A stretch of 34,401 bases of DNA from CAYNHF01 sp964397045 (lineage in GTDB: Bacteria > Actinomycetota > Acidimicrobiia > Spongiisociales > UBA5794): assembly GCA_964397045.1 (NCBI GenBank), contig CAYNHF010000023.1, forward strand, positions 1-34,401, in the 5' to 3' direction. Under the pieces are notes generated by a model. The model made no database searches, was not told the origin of the DNA, and worked only from the letters and a program-made list of their open reading frames with translations. Below, piece after piece: positions 24,980-33,049 of the stretch. The translations under genes were made by a program, and so were the position numbers. Numbering within the stretch: the stretch's first letter is position 1; every line of letters starts with the position of its first letter.

Positions 24980-25100
24980 GCAGCCGGCTCGTCCTGGTTC
25001 TGAAGCGACTGTTTGTCTCAAGTACCGGCCACTGCGGCCCTGTCGTGCCGTCCGCTCGTTCTCTTGGCTAGCCTCGTCGTGCGATGCGAAGGGAGGTGAG

Positions 25101-27002
25101 ATGAGGAACCGACACACCCGGCTTACGACCCCGCTGGTGCGCAACGACGGCGTGCTACGCGAAGCCTCCTGGGATGAGGCGCTCGATCGTGCCGCGGCCG
25201 GGCTCGGGGCCAACCCCGGCACCGCTTACGGCATGTTCTCGTGCTCGAAAGCCACCAACGAGATGAACTACATGGCACAGAAGTTCTCTCGCGTCGTGAT
25301 GCAATCGAACAACATCGATAGCTGCAACCGCACTTGACACGCTCCTTCCGTCGCCGGTCTGGCGGCAGTGTTCGGAGCAGGAGGCGGCACCTCCTCGTAT
25401 GAGGAAATCGAAACCACAGAACTCATTGTGTTGTGGGGTTCGAACGCTCGTGCCGCGCACCCCATTTTCTTTCACCATCTGATGAAGGGAGTGCGCAACG
25501 GTGCTCGGATGTATGTCGTCGACCCGCGCCGCACCGTGTCGGCGCAATGGGCGGACGTGTGGTTCGGCATCGAGGTTGGCTCCGACATCGCGCTTGCCAA
25601 CGCGTTGGGACGCGAGATCATCGCGGCCGATCTCGTCAACTGGGATTTCGTCTATCACGCTACGTCGGGTTTCGAGCAGTACCGCGAAGCCGTGGAGCCA
25701 TACACGTTGGAACACGCCGAACAGATCACAGGTGTACCGGCCGCCACGATTCGTGAGTTCGCCCATGCTTATGCCGGGGCCGGAACCGCCCAGTTGTGCT
25801 GGACCCTCGGTATCACGGAGCACCACAACGCCACCGACAATGTGCTGGCCCTGATCAACCTGTCATTGCTCACCGGACACGTCGGTCGCTATGGATCGGG
25901 CCTCGTCCCGCTGCGGGGCCAGAACAACGTGCAGGGTGGTGGCGACATGGGGGCGCTGCCCAACAAGCTGCCGGGATTTCAGGACCTCGCGGACGGTGAG
26001 TTGCGGGGCAAGTTCGAGGCAGAATGGGGTGCCGAGGTGCCTGCTGAGCCGGGCAAACACCTCAGCCTGATGTTCGAGGCGATGGGCGCCGGCGAGCTGC
26101 GGTCGCTGTATGTCATCGGGGAGAATCCGGCACAGTCCGAGGCGGACGTGGACCATACGCGCGCGCTACTGGCGGGCCTGGACTGCCTCGTCGTGCAAGA
26201 TATGTTCCTCACCGCTACGGCAGAGTTGGCGGACGTCGTCTTGCCCGCAGCGGCGTCGTGGGCAGAAACCGACGGCACAGTGACCTCATCGGAGCGGCGA
26301 GTGCAGCGGGTGCGCCAGGCGCTCGATCCGCCGGGGGAGGCCCGCGACGACATCCAGATCCTCTGCGAGCTGGCCAACCGCATGGGCCACAGCTGGGGCG
26401 TGCCGACGGCGGAGGAAGCATGGGACGAGCTGCGATCACTCTCGCCGATGCATTCCGGCATGTCGTACCGGCGCCTCGAGGAGTTGGGAGGGCTGCAGTG
26501 GCCGTGTCCGGACGAGACGCATCCCGGCACTCTGTACCTTCACGGCTGGCTGTGGGAGGATCCGCTGCCGCGAGACCCGGCGCCTTTCGTCGCCACCGAT
26601 TGGGTGCCGCCGGTAGACGAATTGTCCGACGAGTTCCCGATCCGGCTGACAACGGGTCGCACTCTCGACTCCTACAACACCGGAGTCCAGAGCAACGACT
26701 ACCCATCTCCGATTCGACGTGGTGGTGTGCTCGAGATTGCACCGGGGGATGCCATCGAGCTCGGGCTGGCTACCGGTGATCTGGTGCAGGTGACTTCGCG
26801 CCGCGGTGCTATCGAAGTACCGGTGCATCTCCAGCCGAACCTGCGGCCGGGCCTCGTGTTCATGGCCGTTCACTTTCCAGATGAGGCCGATGTGAATCGC
26901 CTGACGATCGACGCGTGGGACCCCAAATCGGGCACCGCTGAGTTCAAAGCGACGGCCGTACGTGTCGAGCCCGTCGATCGAGCGACGGGGGTGTCGCCAT
27001 AG
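25101..27002 (+). CDS. fdhA: Formate dehydrogenase catalytic subunit, selenocysteine-containing, lacking its N-terminal iron-sulfur part
   Basis: This is one gene read through an in-frame TGA at 25335-25337. The protein reads SNNIDSCNRT-Sec-HAPSVAGLAAVFGAGGGTSS; the Sec is residue 79 and the following His is the conserved catalytic His of formate dehydrogenases. After the TGA the frame stays open for 555 codons with full family similarity: VLWGSNARAAHPIFFHH, YVVDPRRTVSAQWAD, ITEHHNATDNVLALINLSLLTGHVG, LRGQNNVQGGGDMGALP and the C-terminal pterin-binding LTTGRTLDSYNTGVQS...VTSRRGAIEVPV. It oxidises formate to CO2 (or the reverse) at a Mo/W bis-pterin site. The usual N-terminal CPYCGVGC cluster domain is missing: the protein begins RNRHTRLTTPLVRNDG, exactly where that domain ends in ordinary FdhA, and the missing part is encoded at 28819. 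The ribosome site is GGGAGGTGAG. There is no Tat signal, so it is cytosolic. Confidence 0.93.
25338..25378 (+). promoter_or_regulatory. Bacterial SECIS element for UGA recoding
   Basis: Immediately 3' of the TGA, GTCGCC (25350-25355) pairs with GGCGGC (25361-25366) through six pairs including one T-G wobble, closing a GGTCT apical loop at 25356-25360. An outer stem GCTCC (25341-25345)/GGAGC (25374-25378) is possible. The loop starts 18 nt after the TGA. From memory, E. coli fdhF has the same GGUCU loop at the same distance. Such hairpins bind SelB-GTP-Sec-tRNA. The hairpin lies within the coding sequence and specifies HAPSVAGLAAVFGA. Confidence 0.85.
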
Positions 27003-27010
27003 ATCTCCAC

Positions 27011-28822
27011 GTGATGTCCGCGCAGGCGACCGCCGAAGAGCGGGAAGCCATCGATCGCGCGCTCGATCGACTGGGGGCGACTCGGGACCCGGTCGGAGAC
27101 CCGGCAGGCCACTCTCACGTTGCCTACGGCGGGTTCCATCTAGCCAGCTCCCAGCGCCACCTGCTCCTGCCGACACTGCTCGCGGTTCAGGATGCTATCG
27201 GTTGGGTGAGTGAGGGGGCGCTCGGCTACTTGTCCGAGCAACTGTCTGTCCCTCCGGCAGATGCCTATGGAGTGGCCAGCTTCTACTCGCTGGTTGCCAC
27301 CGAACCACGGCCGGGCCGGATGGTGCACCTATGTGATGACATCGCCTGCAAGCTGGCGGGTGCTGATGCGATCAAAGCCCGTCTCGAAGCCGCGGCCGGC
27401 CCGCCGGGTTCGACATCAGGTAGTGCCGGATGGGTGCCATCACCGTGTGTCGGGCAATGTGAACGCGCTCCGGCCGCCTTCGTCCAGGACACATCAACCG
27501 GCGCGAGCACTGCGACCGGTCTGGATCCGACGGGTGCCCTTGCCCTGCTGAGGAAGACTCCCGCTGCAGATGAAGTCGGGCTGTCTGCGCCCCAGGTCGA
27601 ACGTGGTTCGGGCGGACTCAGGCTCTTGAGCCGGATTGGCACCGTTGCACCGACCCTCGACGGGTATCGGGCTTCCGGCGGATACGTCGCCCTGGCGCGA
27701 GCAGTCGCACTCGGACCGTCCGGTGTCGTCGATGAGGTCGTGGCCAGCGGAATTCGGGGCCGTGGCGGGGCGGCTTTCCCGATGGGACTCAAGTGGCGGA
27801 GTGCCGCAGACGAGACCGGCCCTCGGTATGTCGTGTGTAATGCAGACGAGTCCGAGCCCGGGACCTTCAAGGACCGGGTGTTGCTCGAAGGCGATCCGTT
27901 CGCCGTGATCGAGGCGATGACCATCGCCGGTTTTGCCATCGGCGCCGAGGTGGGATACCTCTACGTCCGGGGCGAGTATCCCGAAGCCACCCGGGTGCTG
28001 CAGGGTTCGGTGGATGTGGCGCGCAGCGCCGGCCTGCTCGGTGATGATGTCGGCGACTACGGCTTCGCCTTCGACATCGAGCTCCGGCGGGGCGGAGGTG
28101 CCTACATCTGCGGGGAGGAAACCGCGCTTTTCAACTCGATCGAGGGACGGCGCGGTGAGCCCCGCCAGAAGCCTCCTTTCCCGACGGAGGCCGGGCTCTT
28201 CGGACGGCCCACGGTGGTGAACAACGTCGAGACCCTGGCCAACGTGCCCCGAATCATCATCGATTCTGGTGCCGGGTACGCGGAGACGGGGACCGCGGAG
28301 TCGACTGGCACCAAGCTCTTCTGTATCTCGGGGCACGTGGCGAATCCCGGCGTCTACGAGGTTCCCTTCGGGGCCAGCATCCGCGAGCTGCTCAATCTTG
28401 CCGGTGGGCCGACCGGCGAACTTCGCGCCGTGTTACTGGGAGGAGCGGCGGGGGCTTTCGTGGGGCTCGACCAACTCGACGTCGAGCTGACCTTTGAGGC
28501 GACGAGGGCGGCGGACATCCCCATGGGATCCGGGGTGGTCATGGCGTACAACACAGCGACCGACTTCTCCGCGATCACCGCACGAATCGCCGAGTTCTTC
28601 CGTGATGAGTCCTGTGGCCAATGCGTGCCGTGTCGGGTCGGCACCGTCCGTCAGGAAGAGGCGCTCGGGGCATTCGGCAGTGGTGGCGGCGCTTCGTCGG
28701 TCACGCTGCTGGCTGAGATCGATCAGGTGATGCGAGATGCTTCGATCTGCGGGCTGGGCCAGACCGCGGGTTCCGCGATCCAATCGGCCCTGCGTCTCGG
28801 GTTGATCGGGGGTAGGCCTTGA
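27011..28822 (+). CDS. fdhB: NAD-dependent formate dehydrogenase diaphorase subunit, NuoE-NuoF fusion
   Basis: A 603-residue fusion of the two electron-transfer modules that pass electrons to NAD+. The NuoE-like part (about residues 1-175) has thioredoxin-fold 2Fe-2S ligands Cys108, Cys113, Cys146 and Cys150 (HLCDDIAC and PSPCVGQC). The NuoF-like part (about 200-603) has the FMN loop GIRGRGGAAFP near residue 250, the NADH-binding GGGAYICGEETAL at 361-373, and 4Fe-4S ligands Cys535, Cys538, Cys541 and Cys580 (SCGQCVPCRVGT...SICGLGQT). It starts GTG-ATG at 27011/27014, 8-11 nt after fdhA, with no clear ribosome site, so it is probably coupled. Its stop overlaps the next start by 4 nt (TTGA). 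Confidence 0.92.
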   Translation: MMSAQATAEEREAIDRALDRLGATRDPVGDPAGHSHVAYGGFHLASSQRHLLLPTLLAVQDAIGWVSEGALGYLSEQLSVPPADAYGVASFYSLVATEPRPGRMVHLCDDIACKLAGADAIKARLEAAAGPPGSTSGSAGWVPSPCVGQCERAPAAFVQDTSTGASTATGLDPTGALALLRKTPAADEVGLSAPQVERGSGGLRLLSRIGTVAPTLDGYRASGGYVALARAVALGPSGVVDEVVASGIRGRGGAAFPMGLKWRSAADETGPRYVVCNADESEPGTFKDRVLLEGDPFAVIEAMTIAGFAIGAEVGYLYVRGEYPEATRVLQGSVDVARSAGLLGDDVGDYGFAFDIELRRGGGAYICGEETALFNSIEGRRGEPRQKPPFPTEAGLFGRPTVVNNVETLANVPRIIIDSGAGYAETGTAESTGTKLFCISGHVANPGVYEVPFGASIRELLNLAGGPTGELRAVLLGGAAGAFVGLDQLDVELTFEATRAADIPMGSGVVMAYNTATDFSAITARIAEFFRDESCGQCVPCRVGTVRQEEALGAFGSGGGASSVTLLAEIDQVMRDASICGLGQTAGSAIQSALRLGLIGGRP

Positions 28823-29679
28823 TCGAGGAACATCTCGCTCCGCCGCGTCGGATCGTGGAGATTGAAGTCGACGGCACCGTCGTGCGGGCCCCGGAGGACA
28901 TCACGCTGCTCGAGGCGATGCGGCGCGCTGGGAAGGACCAGCCGACGCTGTGTTACCTCGAGAATCTCACGCCGGTCAACACCTGCCGGGTGTGTGTCGT
29001 CGAGGTCGAGGGATCGCGCCCACTGGTACCTGCCTGTTCGCGCCGGATCGAGGAAGGAATGGTGGTTTCCACCAAGAGCGATCGAGTGGCCACCAGTCGC
29101 CGATTGGTGTTCGAGCTTCTTGCCAGCTCGGTCGATCTGTCGCTGCTTGATGGCGGCACCGTTGAGTGGATGGACCGCTACGGCGTCGACGCTCAGCGGT
29201 TTCCCGAGCCGGAAACGGTTGCACAGCCGGTCAAGATCGAGGACGAGTTGTACGTCCGCGACTACGCCAAGTGCATCCTCTGCTACAAGTGCGTCGAGGC
29301 GTGCGGCGAGGACGCGCAGAACACCTTCGCCATTCAGGTCGCAGGACGCGGTTTCGCGGCAACCATTTCCACTGAGTTCGATGTCGAGTTGCCTGAGTCT
29401 GCCTGTGTCTACTGCGGCAACTGCATTGGCGTGTGCCCCACCGGGGCGTTGATGTTCAAGTCCGAGTTCGACATGCGCGACGCGGGCACCTGGGACGAAT
29501 CCGCCCAGACGGTCACCCGCACGATCTGCCCGTACTGCGGGGTCGGGTGCAACCTCGATCTCCATGTCCAGGACAACGAGATCATCAAGGTCACGTCACC
29601 GCTCGATCACAGCACCACCAACGGGCATTTATGCATCAAAGGCCGGTTCGGGTTCCAGCACGTCCAGCGTCGGGACTAG
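28819..29679 (+). CDS. Detached iron-sulfur N-terminal part of the formate dehydrogenase catalytic subunit
   Basis: A 286-residue electron-transfer protein with no pterin domain. A 2Fe-2S ferredoxin fold is at residues 12-85 (Cys45, Cys56, Cys59, Cys73). Residues 95-128 align with the NuoG-type His-Cys3 region but have no Cys, so that cluster is absent. Two 4Fe-4S ferredoxin motifs follow (Cys152/155/158/162 and Cys196/199/202/206). Residues 235-286 are the 4Fe-4S domain that opens molybdopterin oxidoreductases: CPYCGVGC at 237-244, Cys272 and the conserved Lys of CIKGRFGF. The protein stops at FQHVQRRD, just where fdhA of this operon begins. The start is a TTG at 28819 inside the stop of fdhB. 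It must associate with the fdhA product to form a complete enzyme (inference). Confidence 0.9.
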   Translation: MIEEHLAPPRRIVEIEVDGTVVRAPEDITLLEAMRRAGKDQPTLCYLENLTPVNTCRVCVVEVEGSRPLVPACSRRIEEGMVVSTKSDRVATSRRLVFELLASSVDLSLLDGGTVEWMDRYGVDAQRFPEPETVAQPVKIEDELYVRDYAKCILCYKCVEACGEDAQNTFAIQVAGRGFAATISTEFDVELPESACVYCGNCIGVCPTGALMFKSEFDMRDAGTWDESAQTVTRTICPYCGVGCNLDLHVQDNEIIKVTSPLDHSTTNGHLCIKGRFGFQHVQRRD

Positions 29680-30158
29680 TCGGCCAGTTCGAACTCGATC
29701 ATCGGGATCGCTTGCGCTGCCTCGATCCGGGGCACTCCGATGTCTTCGTACCCGACCCCCATGGCTTCCTCGAGACGTTTGGCTGCCTTCGGATGCGCGA
29801 CCTCGTAGTCCGCGAGCGCCTGGCCCGCCTCTTCGTCGGGAAGGAAGCGTTGTTCGACCCGATGGAGTCGTGACCCGACCCACAGGCCGTGTGCCGGCCG
29901 CGCCTTGAGGTTCAGGTACCAGTCCGCACGGGGCCCGGTCCCGGAGCACACTGTGTAGGTATCGCCGTCGCGGACCACCACCTCGAGTGGCGTCTGGTAG
30001 ATCGCGCCGCTCTTGCGTCCGTAGTGTTCGAGCAGCACGAAGCGGTGGCCGAACATAGACCCGAGCCGCAGCCGGAAGATCCAGCGAGGCATGCCCAGAA
30101 ACCACTTGAAGAGGCCGGTTGGTTTCTGCTTGAAGGTGAACTGATCGCGCAACTTCAT
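29676..30158 (-). CDS. DDN-family deazaflavin (F420)-type oxidoreductase-like protein
   Basis: A 160-residue split-beta-barrel protein. HYGRKSGAIYQTPLEVVVRDGDTYTVCSGTGPRADWYLNLKARP, at about residues 46-88, is the characteristic segment of the deazaflavin-dependent nitroreductase (Ddn) family: GRKSG at the cofactor phosphates, then SG-x-G and the W-x-x-N-L motif. Members use F420H2 or serve as quinone/nitro reductases; the substrate here is unknown. ATG 30158 has a TACTCT -10 box 6 nt upstream and no ribosome site, so the transcript is probably leaderless. Its stop and that of the convergent iron-sulfur gene overlap in the palindrome ACTAGT. A functional link with formate dehydrogenase is possible but not shown. 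Confidence 0.87.
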   Translation of the reverse strand: MKLRDQFTFKQKPTGLFKWFLGMPRWIFRLRLGSMFGHRFVLLEHYGRKSGAIYQTPLEVVVRDGDTYTVCSGTGPRADWYLNLKARPAHGLWVGSRLHRVEQRFLPDEEAGQALADYEVAHPKAAKRLEEAMGVGYEDIGVPRIEAAQAIPMIEFELAD

Positions 30159-30164
30159 GCCGCC

Positions 30165-30170
30165 AGAGTA
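30165..30170 (-). promoter_or_regulatory. -10 box of a leaderless promoter (DDN gene)
   Basis: TACTCT on the minus strand, 6 nt before the ATG at 30158. Confidence 0.45.
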
Positions 30171-30245
30171 GGGAGTGCAGGCCAGCGTTGTTGCGTACGG
30201 CGGTCGATATTCCCGCTCGCTACGCCAGCACAGGGGAGTCGCGGT

Positions 30246-32852
30246 TCAGGAGGCGCGGACCAACGAAACGGCCTGGTCGAGGTCGAGCGCCGCGCCGCGG
30301 GTGGTGGCATCTCGATACGCGTCGCTGCCCATCTCGCGCTCTACGAACTCGCGGATCCGGATGTAGTCGGGCTCGTCGGCAGGTTGCGGGCGGATGCCCA
30401 TCCGAGCGAATACCGAGTCCGCGTGCCCGATGGCCAGGGCTCCGGTCTCCAGGTCGCCGCGCAGGGCGATCTGTTCCCCCAGACTCAACAAGGAGTGCGC
30501 GGTCTGCGCCGTGAACTGCTGGTCGAGAGAGAGCTCGAGCGACTCGCGCAGGAGTCGTTCCGCCTCCTCATCGTCGCCGAGATGGTGGGCAATGAGTCCA
30601 AGATTGTGCGTCACCATGGCGACGCGCCTCAGCTCGCCGGCTTCTCGGGACAGCTCGAGTCCCTCTTTTTGGAGATTCCAGGCAAGCTCGTAGTTGCCTT
30701 GGGCGCGCTCGAGCTCTCCGAGCATGTTGAGTGCCTGGGCTTCGTGAGCAGTCGCGCTGACGCCCCGCGCGAGTTCGAGGCCTTCGTTGACGGCGTGTCG
30801 GGCGCCATCGATGTCCGTACCCAGTAGCTCGCGGGAACCGGCGGTCCAGATGAGAGCCAGCGCCTGCCGTGCCGGATCGCCCGTCTGCTCGTACAGCGTG
30901 ACTGCCTTGTGAAAGAGAGCGTCGCTGTCGGACCGGTAGCCAAGATACGAATGGAACCCTGCCGTCAGATAGACGCCCGCCTGGAGGTGGGGACCGGCAT
31001 CGGCGACTTCGGCCATCGCTTGGCGAACCCAGTGTCCCATCTCACGATCGTGGCCCTGGTAGAACCAGAAATCCCGAAGCCCGGCGACGATTTCCAGACC
31101 CTTCCCGGTAGCACCCGGCCCGAAGGACCATTCCAGCGCCGCGACCAGATTGGGTCGTTCCTCTTCGAGGCGCACATTCCAGTTTGCCTGATTGGGGCCT
31201 CGCAATTCCTGCTCGGCGGCACGCGCCATGGCAGCGAAGTAGTCCGCGTGGCGTCCCCGAAGATCCACGTACGTGCCGGTGCTCTCCAGAGCGTTGCGAG
31301 CGAACCAGAAGATGGTGTCGAGGAGGTGGATTCGAATATCTCCCGTTCCACCCTGGCCGATGCGAATCAGGCTCTTGTCGGCGAGCGCCTCAATTCCGGT
31401 GGTGGCATCGAGGTCCAGGCCGTCCATGCACACCTCTTCCGCCGCCTGTAGCGACCGGCCGCCCTTGAAAATGGCAAGGCGTCGGAACAGTTTCTGCTCG
31501 TCATTGTCGAGGAGGGTGTAGCTCCACGCGACCGTATCGAGGAGGGTGCGCTGCCGCTCGGGCGCGTCGATGGGCCCCGCACCGAGCGCCCCCTGGTCCG
31601 TTTCCAGCCGTATCCGCAGCTGGCTCGGGGTGAACAGGCGGATACGTGCGGCGGCCAGTTCAATCGCCAGAGGCAGCCCATCGAGCCGCCGACAGATGGC
31701 CGCCACTTCGGGCCCATTCGTCTCATCGATCGTGAATCCGGGCCGAGCGGCGGCAGCCCGTTCCTCGAAAAGGCGGATCGACTCGACGTTGGCGAGTGCC
31801 TCGATGTTGTCGTTCATCGATGGCTCGGGTAACCCCATGGGGTCTAGCGGAAGATGGTGTTCCGCTCGCAGCCGGAGGATCTCACGACTGGTGGCGAGCA
31901 GGTGGAGGTCGGCAGACAGCTCCAGGAGCGCACCGATGTCCGGCGAAGCCCCGATGACATGCTCGAGGTTGTCGAGCACGATGAGATACCTGCGTCCCGC
32001 AACGTGTCGGTCGATCACCTCAGGGAGGGACAACGCGGATCGGTCCTGGAGCCCGAGTGCATCGCCGACGGCCGGCAGCACACCGTCGGCGTCGCCAACG
32101 CTGGCGAGCGCCACGAAAGTGACGTGATCGAAACGAGCCGTGAGTTCCGCAGCAGCTTGCAGCGCGAGCCGGGTCTTGCCGGTGCCTCCGGGTCCGGTGA
32201 GTGTCACGAGGCGGTGTTGGGTCACGAGGTTCACAACATCCGCCAGTTCGCGACGGCGGCCGACGAAGGAGGTCACCTGGACGGGAAGGTTGTGGCTGCG
32301 TTCGTCGAGGACCCGAAGCGGGTCGTATGACGCCTCTGGGTCGCCGAGCTGGTAGATCAATTCGGGTTCGAGGAGGTCTCGGAGCCGGTGTTCGCCGAGG
32401 AATTGCATATCGATGTCTCTCTTGGGGAGGAGTCGACGGGTCGTCTCGGAAATGAGAACCTGCCCACCGTGCCCGGCATCTGCCAGCAGTGAGGTTCGGT
32501 TCAGGGTCGGCCCGAAGTAATCGCCACCGCGGGCTTCAGCCGGGCCGGTGTTAATGCCCATACGTACCCGGATGGGATTCACGCTTGCCGGCCAGGGCTC
32601 GGATTCGAGGGCGGCGCGCAGGGTCAGGGCAGCTCCCGCCGCTGCAGCGGCGTTGGAGAACACGGCAAGGCTGCCGTCACCCGTGGACTTGACGACCTCG
32701 CCTCCAGCAGCGGCGACCGCGTCGGCGGTCAGCTCGTCGTGCCGACGGACGGCCTGAGCCATGGCCTCGTGGTCGGTTTCCCAACGCGCGGTGCTGCCTT
32801 CGATGTCGGTCAACAGGAATGTGAACGTCCCCGTGCGTATCGCCTGGACCAC
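30246..32852 (-). CDS. Class III adenylate/guanylate cyclase-AAA ATPase-TPR regulator
   Basis: An 868-residue multidomain signalling protein. Residues about 5-185 are a class III nucleotide cyclase domain: FLLTDIEGSTARWE with a metal Asp, EVVKSTGDGSLAVF with the second metal Asp, then GINTGPAEARGGDYFGPTLNR. Residues about 200-480 are an STAND/NB-ARC-like ATPase: SFVGRRRELADVV, Walker A GPGGTGKT with Lys226, Walker B YLIVLDNLEH, ATSREILRL, RLDGLPLAIELAAARI. The C-terminal 350 residues are TPR-like helical repeats (ALNMLGELERAQGNYELAW). There is no LuxR or BTAD DNA-binding domain. I start it at GTG 32852 (VVQAIRTGTFTF), with GGAGG 9 nt upstream; the open frame to 33215 runs into the divergent fdhD. 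This architecture is frequent in actinobacteria; its ligand is unknown. Confidence 0.9.
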   Translation of the reverse strand: MVQAIRTGTFTFLLTDIEGSTARWETDHEAMAQAVRRHDELTADAVAAAGGEVVKSTGDGSLAVFSNAAAAAGAALTLRAALESEPWPASVNPIRVRMGINTGPAEARGGDYFGPTLNRTSLLADAGHGGQVLISETTRRLLPKRDIDMQFLGEHRLRDLLEPELIYQLGDPEASYDPLRVLDERSHNLPVQVTSFVGRRRELADVVNLVTQHRLVTLTGPGGTGKTRLALQAAAELTARFDHVTFVALASVGDADGVLPAVGDALGLQDRSALSLPEVIDRHVAGRRYLIVLDNLEHVIGASPDIGALLELSADLHLLATSREILRLRAEHHLPLDPMGLPEPSMNDNIEALANVESIRLFEERAAAARPGFTIDETNGPEVAAICRRLDGLPLAIELAAARIRLFTPSQLRIRLETDQGALGAGPIDAPERQRTLLDTVAWSYTLLDNDEQKLFRRLAIFKGGRSLQAAEEVCMDGLDLDATTGIEALADKSLIRIGQGGTGDIRIHLLDTIFWFARNALESTGTYVDLRGRHADYFAAMARAAEQELRGPNQANWNVRLEEERPNLVAALEWSFGPGATGKGLEIVAGLRDFWFYQGHDREMGHWVRQAMAEVADAGPHLQAGVYLTAGFHSYLGYRSDSDALFHKAVTLYEQTGDPARQALALIWTAGSRELLGTDIDGARHAVNEGLELARGVSATAHEAQALNMLGELERAQGNYELAWNLQKEGLELSREAGELRRVAMVTHNLGLIAHHLGDDEEAERLLRESLELSLDQQFTAQTAHSLLSLGEQIALRGDLETGALAIGHADSVFARMGIRPQPADEPDYIRIREFVEREMGSDAYRDATTRGAALDLDQAVSLVRAS

Positions 32853-33037
32853 CGATCTGCACCTCCGGTGGGGAACGCTACCGGACGCGTGACGACGACG
32901 CCCACGTTCTTGCGTCCCGGTCGGGACCTTGCCGAGAGGTACACACGACAGAGAAGTGTGGTCACCCTCCCTGTGCTTACATCGTTGCCGGCGATGGGTA
33001 CCGCCGCTGGAGGCGAGACCAGGAGAGGCGAGGCACC

Positions 33038-33043
33038 TAACCT
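33038..33043 (+). promoter_or_regulatory. -10 box of a leaderless promoter (fdhD)
   Basis: TAACCT is followed by 6 nt and then ATG 33050. No ribosome site is present. The adjacent 197-nt divergent gap also holds a GTCCCG-GT-CGGGAC dyad at 32914-32927. Confidence 0.5.
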
Positions 33044-33049
33044 CTCGGG

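Larger units (their letters stand above)
24556..25100. other. Longest gap between recognised genes, mostly regulatory
   Basis: This 545-nt stretch separates the divergent exporter and formate dehydrogenase genes. It contains a 19-nt palindrome (24679-24697), a possible 48-codon membrane peptide (24833-24979), and a TAGCCT box at 25069-25074 that could be the -10 element for the formate dehydrogenase operon (no convincing -35). The operon's ribosome site, GGGAGGTGAG, directly precedes 25101. I see no RNA gene here. Confidence 0.5.

Noticed and set aside
25335..25337. TGA as a genuine stop, with 25101-25337 as a separate small gene and 25368 as a new start
   Set aside because: The frame and family similarity continue without a gap through the TGA, the residue lies at the known Sec/Cys site, and a SECIS-like hairpin follows.
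29889..30827. 312-codon plus-strand frame
   Set aside because: It crosses the opposite strands of the DDN gene and the cyclase/TPR gene; no domain.
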